From Cytophagales bacterium WSM2-2 (GTDB taxonomy: Bacteria; Bacteroidota; Bacteroidia; Cytophagales; Cyclobacteriaceae), in assembly GCA_015472025.1 (NCBI GenBank), contig BNHL01000001.1, positions 248,001 to 312,000 on the forward strand: a DNA stretch of 64,000 nucleotides. The letters are read 5' to 3'. Of the stretch, positions 53,404 through 61,311 are shown one piece after another; within the stretch, counting starts at the first letter, position 1; every line of letters begins with the position of its first letter. The notes below the pieces were generated by a model that was given only the letters and a program-made list of their open reading frames with translations, was not told where the DNA came from and searched no databases. Both the position numbers and the translations under genes were made by a program.

Positions 53404-54789
53404 ATGAACGAAAATAAGCACGGCAGAATTCTGATTGTTGATGACAACGAAGACTTGTTGAAGGCAGCGAAAATTTTTCTGAAAAGACATTTTGCACAAG
53501 TCGATGTAGAGAAAAATCCGGAATGCATTCCATCGCTGATGGCCAATGAAGACTACGATGTCATTCTGCTTGACATGAATTTTACCAAGGATGTGAGTAG
53601 CGGTAGTGAAGGTTACTATTGGCTTCAGAAAATCCTCGATATAGATCCTTCTTCCGTAGTTGTGCTCATTACAGCCTATGGCGATGTACAAATGGCAGTG
53701 AAGGCGATCAAAGCCGGAGCAACCGACTTTGTATTGAAACCATGGGAAAACGAAAAACTGCTCGCCACACTTTTGTCATCCATGCGGCTGCGTGAGTCCC
53801 GTGACCAGATTCAGACACTGAAAATCAAGAACCAGGAAATCAATCAGGCATTGAATGAAAAATTCAGTGATATCATTGGGCAAAGTCAGGCGATGCAACG
53901 GATATTTCAAACCGTAGAACGTGTTGCCCAGACGGATGCGAATGTGCTTATTCTCGGAGAGAATGGAACCGGAAAAGAAATGATCGCGCGAGCCATTCAC
54001 CGGAATTCACAGCGAAAAAATGAATCATTCGTTTCTGTCGATTTGGGATCCGTGACAGAGACGCTCTTTGAAAGCGAACTGTTCGGTCACAAACGCGGGT
54101 CTTTCACCGATGCAAAAGAAGACCGGGTCGGCAGGTTTGAATTGGCCAACAACGGCACTCTTTTCCTCGATGAAATCGGGAACCTTTCGATGCCACTGCA
54201 GGCGAAGTTGTTAACTGTACTTCAGAACCGGAAAGTGAGTCGCGTAGGCGCCAACAAAGAAGTTCCTATCAACATCAGACTGATCTGCGCTACCAACTTG
54301 CCGTTGTATGAAATGGTGAAGGAAAATAAATTCCGGCAGGACTTACTATACCGGATCAATACGATAGAAGTGGAGATCCCTCCTTTGCGTGAACGTCCCG
54401 AGGATATTCCTCTGCTCGCTCATTACTTTCTGAAAAGCTATAATTCCAAATACGGTAAGACCATCGCCAAAATCAGTGACGGTGCGCTCACTCGCATGAA
54501 CAAACACTCGTGGCCCGGAAACATTCGCGAATTGCAACACTCGCTCGAACGTGCCGTGATCATGAGCAGCGCTTCGGTGCTTCAACCTGAAGACTTCAAC
54601 TTCAATGCAGTCTCCACCAAAGAAGCGGAGCCCGGCCTCAACCTGGACGCATTCAACCTGGAAGAGGTAGAAAAACTCCTGATTAGAAAAGTCCTGAAAA
54701 AATATAACGGAAATATCACCCAAGCTGCATCCGAACTCGGATTGACACGTTCATCTCTTTACAGAAGACTGGAAAAACACGGGCTTTAA
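53404..54789 (+). CDS. Sigma-54-dependent response regulator (NtrC family)
   Basis: A 461-residue regulator in three parts. The receiver domain (residues 6-125) has phospho-acceptor D57 (VILLDMNF) and K112 in VLKPW. The AAA+ domain (about 155-385) has Walker A GENGTGKE and Walker B TLFLDEIGNL. The C-terminus is a Fis-type helix-turn-helix (NITQAASELGLTRSSLYRRLEK). The sigma-54 contact loop, GAFTGA in most family members, reads GSFTDA here (residues 232-237). Start is ATG 53404. A kinase gene follows in the same direction. Confidence 0.93.
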   Translation: MNENKHGRILIVDDNEDLLKAAKIFLKRHFAQVDVEKNPECIPSLMANEDYDVILLDMNFTKDVSSGSEGYYWLQKILDIDPSSVVVLITAYGDVQMAVKAIKAGATDFVLKPWENEKLLATLLSSMRLRESRDQIQTLKIKNQEINQALNEKFSDIIGQSQAMQRIFQTVERVAQTDANVLILGENGTGKEMIARAIHRNSQRKNESFVSVDLGSVTETLFESELFGHKRGSFTDAKEDRVGRFELANNGTLFLDEIGNLSMPLQAKLLTVLQNRKVSRVGANKEVPINIRLICATNLPLYEMVKENKFRQDLLYRINTIEVEIPPLRERPEDIPLLAHYFLKSYNSKYGKTIAKISDGALTRMNKHSWPGNIRELQHSLERAVIMSSASVLQPEDFNFNAVSTKEAEPGLNLDAFNLEEVEKLLIRKVLKKYNGNITQAASELGLTRSSLYRRLEKHGL

Positions 54790-54792
54790 AAT

Positions 54793-54848
54793 GTAGTCAA
54801 TAGTCCATAGTCAGGGACGATTGTTTATTTTGCCGTAGACTATCGACT
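54793..54848. repeat. Facing 7-bp repeats between regulator and kinase genes
   Basis: The left array GTAGTCA, ATAGTCC, ATAGTCA (54793-54813) faces GTAGACT, ATCGACT (54835-54848). The reverse complement of the right side has the same AGTCnAT register. TAGTCCATAGTC pairs with GACTATCGACTA at 11 of 12 positions across a 25-base loop. It may act as an attenuating hairpin between the two genes. Confidence 0.55.
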
Positions 54849-54853
54849 AACAA

Positions 54854-56194
54854 ATGAAGGACTTTCGCATACGGGTGATTTTCAGGGTGGTGATGTTGGG
54901 GGCTTCCGTTGCGCTCGTCATCTTCATGCTCTATCGGCCCAACATGATTTTTGCAGCCGGGCTCAACATCCTGGTGATTGCCTTTCAGCTTTGGGAACTT
55001 TACCGGTTCACTTCTCAAACCAATCGAAAACTTACGCGCTTCCTCGAATCAGTGCGTTATTCCGACTTTGTTTCAGGTTTTGCGGCCGACAACAAACTGG
55101 GCAAAAGCTTCAAGGACCTGAATGAATCTTTTAATGAAGTGCTTGAGGCATTCCGGAAAGCGCGATCGGAAAAAGAGGAAAACTGGCAATACCTTAATAC
55201 CGTTGTCCAGCAGGTTCGCACGGGTATTATTTCATTTGATACCGATGGCAACGTGCAATTGATGAACGCGAATGCCAAACGTTTCGTCAGTGAATCCAAC
55301 CTGAAAAACATTAATGAATTGGCAGAGAAAAATCCAAAGTTATTTGCTGCTATCACGGAAGTTCAGTCAGGTAAAAGTGCGCTGTACAAAACAAATGAGT
55401 TTCTGTTAACGCTGCAGGCAACCGAATTACGCATTCGCGGGAACACGGTGAAGTTGGTGACGATGCAAAACATCCAGACTGAATTGCAAAAGCAAGAGTT
55501 GGAAGCGTGGCAAAATCTGACGCGGGTGCTGCGCCACGAGATCATGAATTCCATCACACCTATTTCCTCACTCACCTCCACGCTACGCGAAATCCTCGAT
55601 CATGAACTGACAAAAAAAGGAGACGAGTTTGAAATGAAAGCCGATGTGGCCGATGACTTGCGAGAAGGTTTAGCAACTATCGAAAGCCGGAGCAAGGGGC
55701 TCATTAAATTCATTGATGCGTACCGCGAATACACTTCATTGCCGCAGCCAAAAATAAAAACTGTCCTGTTGAAAGAACTGATCGAGAAAGTCGCCCAGTT
55801 CATGCGACAGCAAATGAAAAAGACGACTATTGAGTTTACCTATTCCTGTAGTTCCGATTACCTCACCATTCAGGCCGACTCAGAGATGATCGAACAAGTG
55901 CTGATCAACCTGGTGAAGAATGCGATGGAGTCACTCTCACAAAACGGGACAACGGGAAAAATCGAGCTCAACGGAAAATACGATGGTCAGAATATTCTGA
56001 TCGAAGTGAAAGACAACGGCCCAGGTATTATTCCGGAGGCCATTAACCGGATATTCGTACCCTTCTTTACCACGAAAAAAACCGGCTCCGGCATTGGTCT
56101 TGCTCTCTCGCGCCAGATCATGCAGATGCACAACGGCACACTGATAGTGGAATCCGAGCCCGATGTGAAGACTGTTTTTACTCTCCGGTTTTAA
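54854..56194 (+). CDS. Membrane sensor histidine kinase partner of the NtrC-type regulator
   Basis: A 446-residue kinase with two N-terminal membrane helices (about residues 9-26 and 30-48) and almost no periplasmic loop, so it probably senses within the membrane or cytoplasm. A PAS-like domain (about 112-215) precedes the phospho-acceptor H228 (VLRHEIMNSITPI). The HATPase domain has the N box LINLVKNAMESLS, G1 DNGPGI and G2 GSGIGLALSRQI. The gene order makes it the cognate kinase of the preceding regulator (inference). Confidence 0.9.
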   Translation: MKDFRIRVIFRVVMLGASVALVIFMLYRPNMIFAAGLNILVIAFQLWELYRFTSQTNRKLTRFLESVRYSDFVSGFAADNKLGKSFKDLNESFNEVLEAFRKARSEKEENWQYLNTVVQQVRTGIISFDTDGNVQLMNANAKRFVSESNLKNINELAEKNPKLFAAITEVQSGKSALYKTNEFLLTLQATELRIRGNTVKLVTMQNIQTELQKQELEAWQNLTRVLRHEIMNSITPISSLTSTLREILDHELTKKGDEFEMKADVADDLREGLATIESRSKGLIKFIDAYREYTSLPQPKIKTVLLKELIEKVAQFMRQQMKKTTIEFTYSCSSDYLTIQADSEMIEQVLINLVKNAMESLSQNGTTGKIELNGKYDGQNILIEVKDNGPGIIPEAINRIFVPFFTTKKTGSGIGLALSRQIMQMHNGTLIVESEPDVKTVFTLRF

Positions 56195-56241
56195 AAATCC
56201 AAAACTCATCATTAATTCGTACATGGTCGTAGGCGAAACCT

Positions 56242-56875
56242 ATGTCCAGACTTCTCATCATTTTCTTTTTTTATGCTCATCTGTCACCAGGGCAGTTAAT
56301 AGAGAAGTCTAAGTCATTTTTTGAAGCAAAAAACTACAGCGAAGCAAAACCTCTTTTATCCGGCATTCGCGAAACGGAGCAGCAGTTTGCCGAAGCTCAA
56401 TACTATCTCGGCAGAATTGCTACAGAAGAGAAAAAATATGAACTGGCTGTGAATTATTTTGAAAAGTCTGTAGCCACAAATCCAGCTTCTGCAGAGTACC
56501 ACAATTGGTTGGGTGTGCTTTATGGTGTACTGGCGCTGGACGCTAATCCGATCAGAAAAGCATTCCTCGCTCCTAAAATCAAAAATGAATTTGAAAAAGC
56601 GGCAGCTATCGACCCCGCCAACATCCCAAACACAATGGGGATTGATTCACTATTACTGTAAAGCTCCTGGATTTCTTGGCGGAAGCTGGGAAAAAGCATT
56701 CGCCTGTGCGGAACTCATGGTGAGATTAAATCAAGCCCATGGATTGTGTGCCCGCGGGTTCATTTATGAGAGTCAGGGCAAGATGGATTTGGCTAAGAAA
56801 TACTACAAGAATTCGCTGGCGATTCAGCCAGATCTAAAGGAGGCAAAAGAGAGTCTAGCTCACCTTCAGCACTAA
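56242..56875 (+). pseudogene. TPR protein gene split by a frameshift
   Basis: The first frame gives a signal-like N-terminus and TPR repeats (AEAQYYLGRIATEEKKYELAVNYFEKSVATNPASAEYHNWLGVLYG) and stops at 56661. The next frame continues the same protein without a gap: WGLIHYYCKAPGFLGGSWEKAFACAE, then GFIYESQGKMDLAKKYYKNSLAIQPD, ending at 56875. The frames meet near 56632-56640 (ACACAATGGGG). Removing one A restores an open frame of about 210 residues. It is either a young pseudogene or a sequencing error; coding character is kept on both sides. Confidence 0.8.
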
Positions 56876-56920
56876 TCATAAAAATTATATACTGACAATC
56901 AATTAGTTAGAAATTAATTG
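56821..56920. repeat. Direct repeat, copy A (overlaps end of the TPR gene)
   Basis: About 100 bases that recur at 58208-58307. It covers the last 17 codons of the TPR frame and about 45 bases after its stop, ending near the AATTAGTTAG stretch. Identity is roughly 90 percent by eye with a few indels. Downstream, from 56921 to 57148, the sequence is AT-rich with no gene; CATAC/GTATG motifs recur near 57045. Confidence 0.85.
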
Positions 56921-57148
56921 GTAAATGATATATCAATTTACACTGTGAAATTTGGGTGAAAATGAGGTTTTTATGATGAGTGTTTGAACTTATTTAGACA
57001 ATTTCTAATTATACTAGTTATAAAATATTTATACTTTCTGCATACAACCAGTATGTGCATACGTTAGCTTTACTAATACTAAGCAATTAACAAGTTATCC
57101 ACATTACGTTGTTGATAACTATTTTTAAACCCTTAAACTTAAAAGTAT

Positions 57149-57328
57149 ATGAGCAATGAATCATCAAATGATAAAATCATTTTTCATGCCTCCTCTACTG
57201 GTCGGCTTTATATAAAGGGGGGTGAATTTTTTAAATCAAAAAAAGTAAAATCGATGATTCTTAAACTGAAAGAATCATCGATATATAAGCATCTTAAAGC
57301 GGAGAATCCTAAACTCACTACGCCCTAA
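57149..57328 (+). CDS. 59-residue protein of unknown function, island gene 1
   Basis: An ATG at 57149 opens 59 codons: MSNESSNDKIIFHASSTGRL, then IKGGEFFKSKKVKSMILK, ending KAENPKLTTP. It is soluble, very basic in the middle, with no recognised family. It ends 5 bases before the start of the membrane protein gene and in the same direction, so the two look like one transcription unit. The codons and base composition are AT-richer than those of the flanking chromosomal genes. It may be a leader, an antitoxin-like partner, or non-coding. Confidence 0.5.
   Translation: MSNESSNDKIIFHASSTGRLYIKGGEFFKSKKVKSMILKLKESSIYKHLKAENPKLTTP
57250..57282. repeat. Perfect 13-bp inverted repeat inside island gene 1
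   Basis: ATCGATGATTCTT (57250-57262) and AAGAATCATCGAT (57270-57282), separated by 7 bases. Its strength within coding sequence is unusual. It could be an RNA hairpin affecting the downstream gene, a protein-binding or recombination site, or chance. Confidence 0.8.
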
Positions 57329-57333
57329 ATTAG

Positions 57334-58047
57334 ATGCCCTTTAATTTATTAATATTCCCAATTGTTGGGGGTTATTACATCTTAATAAGATCTGAATTAT
57401 TAAGGTATCGGCAGCAGCGTGTTGAAAGTCAAAAACTCATCCTTAATTCAATTTTAGTCGGAATTGGAATGCTATTTGTTTCTTGGGCATTAACTGCATC
57501 ATTAACCCGATTAGCCCCATCTTTTGTAAACGAAATAAGGAGTTATTATCCATTACAAGTACAATATTTTGGTACAGCATTATGCTCTTTTATATTAAGT
57601 GTTGTTTTTACAGAAGTTACAAATTGGATTATTACTAAGGACAAGCAAATTTCAATTGCTATAAAGGATATAGGCAATGAATTTGAAAGATTATGTGAGC
57701 ATTGCTATAGAAATGTTGAGCTAGTACAGTTTACACTTAAAAATGATAAGTGCTATGTAGGATGGGTTCAAAGCTTACCAATTCCATCACGCGCCAACTA
57801 TATTAAAATTTTTCCGGTTTATAGTGGTTATAGGAAAAAAGAGACTAAGGAGTTGGTTTTTACAACTCAATATTTAGACATCTATGCTTCATATGTACAA
57901 TCAGGAGAGGTAACTGATGTTGAAGACTTGACTACTTTAGTGATAAAGATTGATGAAATCATTTCAGCAAATAGTTTCAACGATGAGATGTATGATAGAT
58001 TTCAAAATAAGAATGGCAATACGCCAGCAGCCCCAATCCCCACCTAG
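57334..58047 (+). CDS. Membrane protein of unknown family, island gene 2
   Basis: A 237-residue protein. Three likely membrane helices lie at about residues 3-19, 35-57 and 77-99. A cytoplasmic domain follows (about 105-220), with FTLKNDKCYVGWV and YIKIFPVYSGYRKKETKELVFTTQYLDIY. That domain looks beta-rich, perhaps Sm/SH3-like, and reminds me of an unnamed family with YSGYR...FTTDY blocks in other bacteria (memory, not checked). The end is low-complexity. AT-rich composition and flanking direct repeats suggest it was acquired by transfer. Confidence 0.6.
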   Translation: MPFNLLIFPIVGGYYILIRSELLRYRQQRVESQKLILNSILVGIGMLFVSWALTASLTRLAPSFVNEIRSYYPLQVQYFGTALCSFILSVVFTEVTNWIITKDKQISIAIKDIGNEFERLCEHCYRNVELVQFTLKNDKCYVGWVQSLPIPSRANYIKIFPVYSGYRKKETKELVFTTQYLDIYASYVQSGEVTDVEDLTTLVIKIDEIISANSFNDEMYDRFQNKNGNTPAAPIPT

Positions 58048-58145
58048 TTTTTATCAGGCTTAGGAACGGCCAATAATCCTTTCAATTCGCGATTGAATTT
58101 AATGTCATCTACTTTTTTGGGTTCTCCTTTATGCTTCTAAATCAT
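58044..58145 (-). pseudogene. Remnant of a small protein gene, nonsense codon 3
   Basis: The minus strand, after ATG ATT TAG, reads KHKGEPKKVDDIKFNRELKG followed by LLAVPKPDKN and a stop. The sequence looks like the conserved tail of small Bacteroidota proteins of unknown role (LKGLLAVPKP-type ending). It is either a decayed gene of about 34 codons or the 3' end of a longer lost gene. Its stop overlaps that of the convergent membrane protein gene. This occupies part of the 336-base gap before the PadR gene. Confidence 0.35.
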
Positions 58146-58207
58146 CAATTTTGATTCAGTTTGTCGATTCTTCTTTCTATCGATCATTTACCAAAAATTC
58201 ATTGATT

Positions 58208-58307
58208 GATTCCAGCCAGATAAAGGAGGCAAAAGAGAAGTCTAGCTCGCCTTCAGCGCTAATCACAAAAATTATATACTGACAATCAATTAGTTATAAA
58301 ATAATTG
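58208..58307. repeat. Direct repeat, copy B (decayed)
   Basis: Matches copy A at 56821-56920. It contains a corrupted version of the TPR gene's last codons, with indels that break the frame. Longer identical runs include AGGAGGCAAAAGAGA and a long stretch around TATATACTGACAATCAATTA. The two copies bracket the two-gene island. Copy B ends a few bases before the promoter of the PadR gene. Confidence 0.85.
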
Positions 58308-58316
58308 ATCATATTT

Positions 58317-58349
58317 TTTGAAAGTACTTGGCCATACATAGTACCTTTG
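58317..58349 (+). promoter_or_regulatory. Bacteroidota promoter of the padR-pspC operon
   Basis: TTTG (58317-58320), a 21-base spacer, then TACCTTTG (58342-58349). Both boxes match the Bacteroidota sigma-A consensus TTTG-N19-21-TAnnTTTG. The start codon is 34 bases after the -7 box. Confidence 0.75.
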
Positions 58350-58383
58350 CGTATAAGCTATTATATAGTTTTAATACAAGCCT

Positions 58384-58725
58384 ATGAACCTTGAAAACAC
58401 TCAGGTGCAAATGCGAAAGGGAATCCTTGAGTACTGCATTTTGCACATTATTGCCAGGGGGGAAACATATGCCTCCGACATGCTGGATGAACTAACATCC
58501 GCCAAAATGATTGTGGTGGAGGGCACACTTTATCCTCTACTCACACGCCTTAAGAACTCAGGCCTGCTCGAGTACAAGTGGGTTGAATCCAAATCGGGAC
58601 CACCGCGTAAATACTACAAGCTCACCGATGTGGGCGACAAGTTTTTGAGAGGCCTCACCGAAACCTGGGATGACCTCGTGCACTCCACCGAAATGATTCG
58701 CAAGAAAACTACCACAAACGTTTAA
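58384..58725 (+). CDS. PadR family transcriptional regulator
   Basis: A 113-residue winged-helix protein: MRKGILEYCILHIIARGETYASDMLDEL, VEGTLYPLLTRLKNSGLLEYKWVESKSGPPRKYYKLTDVG. It has the short C-terminal helix of PadR subfamily 2. PadR regulators are usually repressors that detach on binding a ligand. In this phylum, PadR-PspC gene pairs are common; the regulator probably controls its own operon (inference). Confidence 0.92.
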   Translation: MNLENTQVQMRKGILEYCILHIIARGETYASDMLDELTSAKMIVVEGTLYPLLTRLKNSGLLEYKWVESKSGPPRKYYKLTDVGDKFLRGLTETWDDLVHSTEMIRKKTTTNV

Positions 58726-58748
58726 CCCTCACCTCCATTTCCACGAAT

Positions 58749-61133
58749 ATGAAAAAGACACTTAGCATCAACATCAGCGGCATCATCTTCCACATCGAGG
58801 AAGACGGCTATGAAACGCTACGTAAGTATCTGGACTCAATCAATCGCTATTTCGGTTCTTTTGAAGACAGCAGTGAAATCCTGGCTGACATCGAGAGTCG
58901 TATTGCGGAGATCTTTTTGGCAAAGTTGAATGAGGGTAAGCAGGTGATCACAGCGGAAGACGTGCAACAACTTATCTCTACGATGGGTAATGTAAGTGAC
59001 TTCAAAGCTGCGGAAGAAAATGAATTCGCCGGCGAAGCTGCTTCGAAAGAAGAGTCACGCGCCACTTCATCCTCTTACCAGGCACCGCCCAATAAGAAAC
59101 TCGCCCGCGACCAACGCAGAAAAATTCTTGGGGGTGTTTGTGCCGGGCTCGCCCACTATTTCGGAGTAGATCCCGTGTGGCCACGACTGATTTTCGCACT
59201 CCTGACACTGGGCTATGGCGGTGGTCTGATCATCTACCTCATTTTGTGGATCGTACTGCCAGGCGATGAAACCATGGAAGAAGAGTCCAGCGTGAAAAAG
59301 ATGTACCGCAAACAGGAGAGTAAAGTGCTCGGTGGTGTTGCTGGTGGTATTGCCGCATTCTTCGGATCGGACGTAGTGATGATACGGGTACTCTTCGTGA
59401 TCCTCGCCTTCGTTGGTGGCTTCGGTATCGTTCTTTACCTCGTCCTCTGGTTCTCTATACCAGAGGCGAAAACCATTACGGAGAAAATGGAAATGCAGGG
59501 AGAACCCGTCACACTCTCCAATATTGAATCCAGTGTCAAGAAAAGTCTTAACGAAAAAAGCGAAGAGGAAAGCACCCTTGCTAAAATCGTGTTGTTTCCC
59601 TTCCGTGCGCTGGCCGCTTTCATCACATTTTTAGGAAAAATTCTCGGTCCGATATTCCGTGTATCTGTCGAGGTGCTTCGGGTAATGATCGGAATTTTTA
59701 TACTTCTCCTCGGGATCTGTATGGTGTTCTCCGTACTCCTTGGATTCGGGATACTGTTTGGAGCCATTTCCACTTCTTCGCTGCCATCATCATGGGGTGT
59801 CACACAATGGGACGGAGTGAACTTCCCAATTGAAGCGCTCAAAGCAACTTTTCCAACATGGATGGTGGTCGCTGCATTCTTTGTTGCCTTCATCCCTTCG
59901 TTGTTCATCCAATTACTGGGAAGCTCCATCATTGCCAAACGAATTGTCTTCAAACCAATGGTAGGTTGGTCCATGTTCGTGGTGTTCTTCGTAAGTGTAC
60001 TGCTCGTCAGTTTTTCGTTGCCGAGGATCATCCTCTCTTTCAAAGAAGAAGGTGAGTTCAAAACAGAAAAAGTTTTCGAGCTTCGTGGAAACACTGCAGT
60101 ACTCAAAGTGAACGAAACCGGCCTGGAGGACTATCGCGTCACGGATTTGTACATCAAAGGATATGATGGCAAGCAAATAAAATTGGTTGAACACTTTAAA
60201 GCACAAGGTGCTACCCGCAAGAAAGCATTCGAAAATGCCCAGACTGTTTCATACAACGTGCAACAGGTTGACAGCGTGCTTACATTCGATTCGAACATCA
60301 CTTTCAATAAGGACGCGAGGTTTCACGCACAACGTTTAGAGCTGGAGTTGTTCGTACCATACAATCAGAAAATTGCACTTGATAAAGACATGTGGCGACT
60401 GGTCGACAACTTTGGCCGCTGGAACTATTCGGAAACTGACAAACAGCAAACCTGGTCAGTGACTCCGAAAGGCCTGGAATGTCTTACTTGTCCTGGCCTG
60501 CCTAAAGAAGAACTGGGCTTCGCGGAAGAAGATCAATTCGGTTTAAAAGATTTTGACCGACTTGACATCGCTGGTGTATTCAACCTTGAAATCAGACAAG
60601 GCGACAACTACTCAGTCGAAATTGAAGGGGCTGAAAACGAGCGCAGAAAATACAAAGTTGACCTTGTCGGAAATACGTTGGAGATCAACTACAACTCCAG
60701 GAACAAAACATTCTGGATGAAGGATATGGACAATGATGAGTTGACCAAAATTAAGATCACGATGCCTCACCTCACGAAGATGAAGGTGAAAGGTGCCGGG
60801 AAACTTCGTATCCAGGGCTTCAACGAAGATGACGTTGACATTTCACTGCTGGGTGCAATGACATGCGAGGCAAAACTGTACGCGCACAATTTGCAACTCG
60901 AATTATCAGGACCAATGGTCTTTGAGCTGGATGGTTACGGAGATTTTCTGGAAGCTGAAGTAAATAAAGTCGCACAGCTAAAAGCCAGTGGCTTCCAGGT
61001 CCGACATGCTGTGGTCAATGCACGTGAATTGGGTCGTGCCCGGGTAAATGCAAGCGAAAAATTGGAAATAGAAACGGATGTGACGGGCTCGGTGAAATAC
61101 CAGGGCTCCCCGGAAATCATTCGAAGAGATTAA
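58749..61133 (+). CDS. PspC-domain envelope stress protein with GIN-like C-terminal domain
   Basis: A 794-residue protein. It starts with a soluble segment that resembles a conserved N-terminal domain (LSINISGIIFHIEEDGYETLRKYL). Two PspC domains follow at about residues 120-175 (LGGVCAGLAHYFGVDPVWPRLIF) and 190-245 (LGGVAGGIAAFFGSDVVMIRVLF). More membrane helices run through about residue 440. A C-terminal beta-helix domain of the head-GIN/DUF2807 type (about 605-790) faces the periplasm. PspC proteins respond to inner-membrane stress. Co-transcribed with padR (23-base gap). Confidence 0.88.
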   Translation: MKKTLSINISGIIFHIEEDGYETLRKYLDSINRYFGSFEDSSEILADIESRIAEIFLAKLNEGKQVITAEDVQQLISTMGNVSDFKAAEENEFAGEAASKEESRATSSSYQAPPNKKLARDQRRKILGGVCAGLAHYFGVDPVWPRLIFALLTLGYGGGLIIYLILWIVLPGDETMEEESSVKKMYRKQESKVLGGVAGGIAAFFGSDVVMIRVLFVILAFVGGFGIVLYLVLWFSIPEAKTITEKMEMQGEPVTLSNIESSVKKSLNEKSEEESTLAKIVLFPFRALAAFITFLGKILGPIFRVSVEVLRVMIGIFILLLGICMVFSVLLGFGILFGAISTSSLPSSWGVTQWDGVNFPIEALKATFPTWMVVAAFFVAFIPSLFIQLLGSSIIAKRIVFKPMVGWSMFVVFFVSVLLVSFSLPRIILSFKEEGEFKTEKVFELRGNTAVLKVNETGLEDYRVTDLYIKGYDGKQIKLVEHFKAQGATRKKAFENAQTVSYNVQQVDSVLTFDSNITFNKDARFHAQRLELELFVPYNQKIALDKDMWRLVDNFGRWNYSETDKQQTWSVTPKGLECLTCPGLPKEELGFAEEDQFGLKDFDRLDIAGVFNLEIRQGDNYSVEIEGAENERRKYKVDLVGNTLEINYNSRNKTFWMKDMDNDELTKIKITMPHLTKMKVKGAGKLRIQGFNEDDVDISLLGAMTCEAKLYAHNLQLELSGPMVFELDGYGDFLEAEVNKVAQLKASGFQVRHAVVNARELGRARVNASEKLEIETDVTGSVKYQGSPEIIRRD

Positions 61134-61155
61134 TCTTTAAAAAATGAAAAACGAG

Positions 61156-61186
61156 ATCCCGCACCCAGTGGTGCGGGATTTTTTTT
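61156..61186 (+). terminator. Rho-independent terminator of the padR-pspC operon
   Basis: Stem ATCCCGCAC (61156-61164) with GTGCGGGAT (61171-61179), loop CCAGTG, then a run of eight Ts. Confidence 0.92.
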
Positions 61187-61311
61187 GAATTGAGCCTTTC
61201 AAATGTCGGCCATACGACATGAGTGACGATAAGTCAGAGATAGGTTAAGGCCGGGTGAACTTCTATTCCTCACGTTCGTTTGTCACGTGAACTCATTTTA
61301 ATATTTGCCTT

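Noticed and set aside
57149..58047. Toxin-antitoxin interpretation of the island genes
   Set aside because: Gene sizes and order would allow it, but neither protein matches a known toxin or antitoxin, so I do not assign it.
58327..58350. Sigma-54 promoter before the PadR gene (TTGGCC...TTTGC)
   Set aside because: Spacing between boxes is far too long; the overlapping TTTG/TACCTTTG pair explains the region better.
61279..61307. Promoter for the peroxiredoxin gene (TTTG then AATATTTG)
   Set aside because: The -7 box lacks the leading T of TAnnTTTG, the spacer is only about 17 bases, and the start would fall on the ATG; not strong enough to list.
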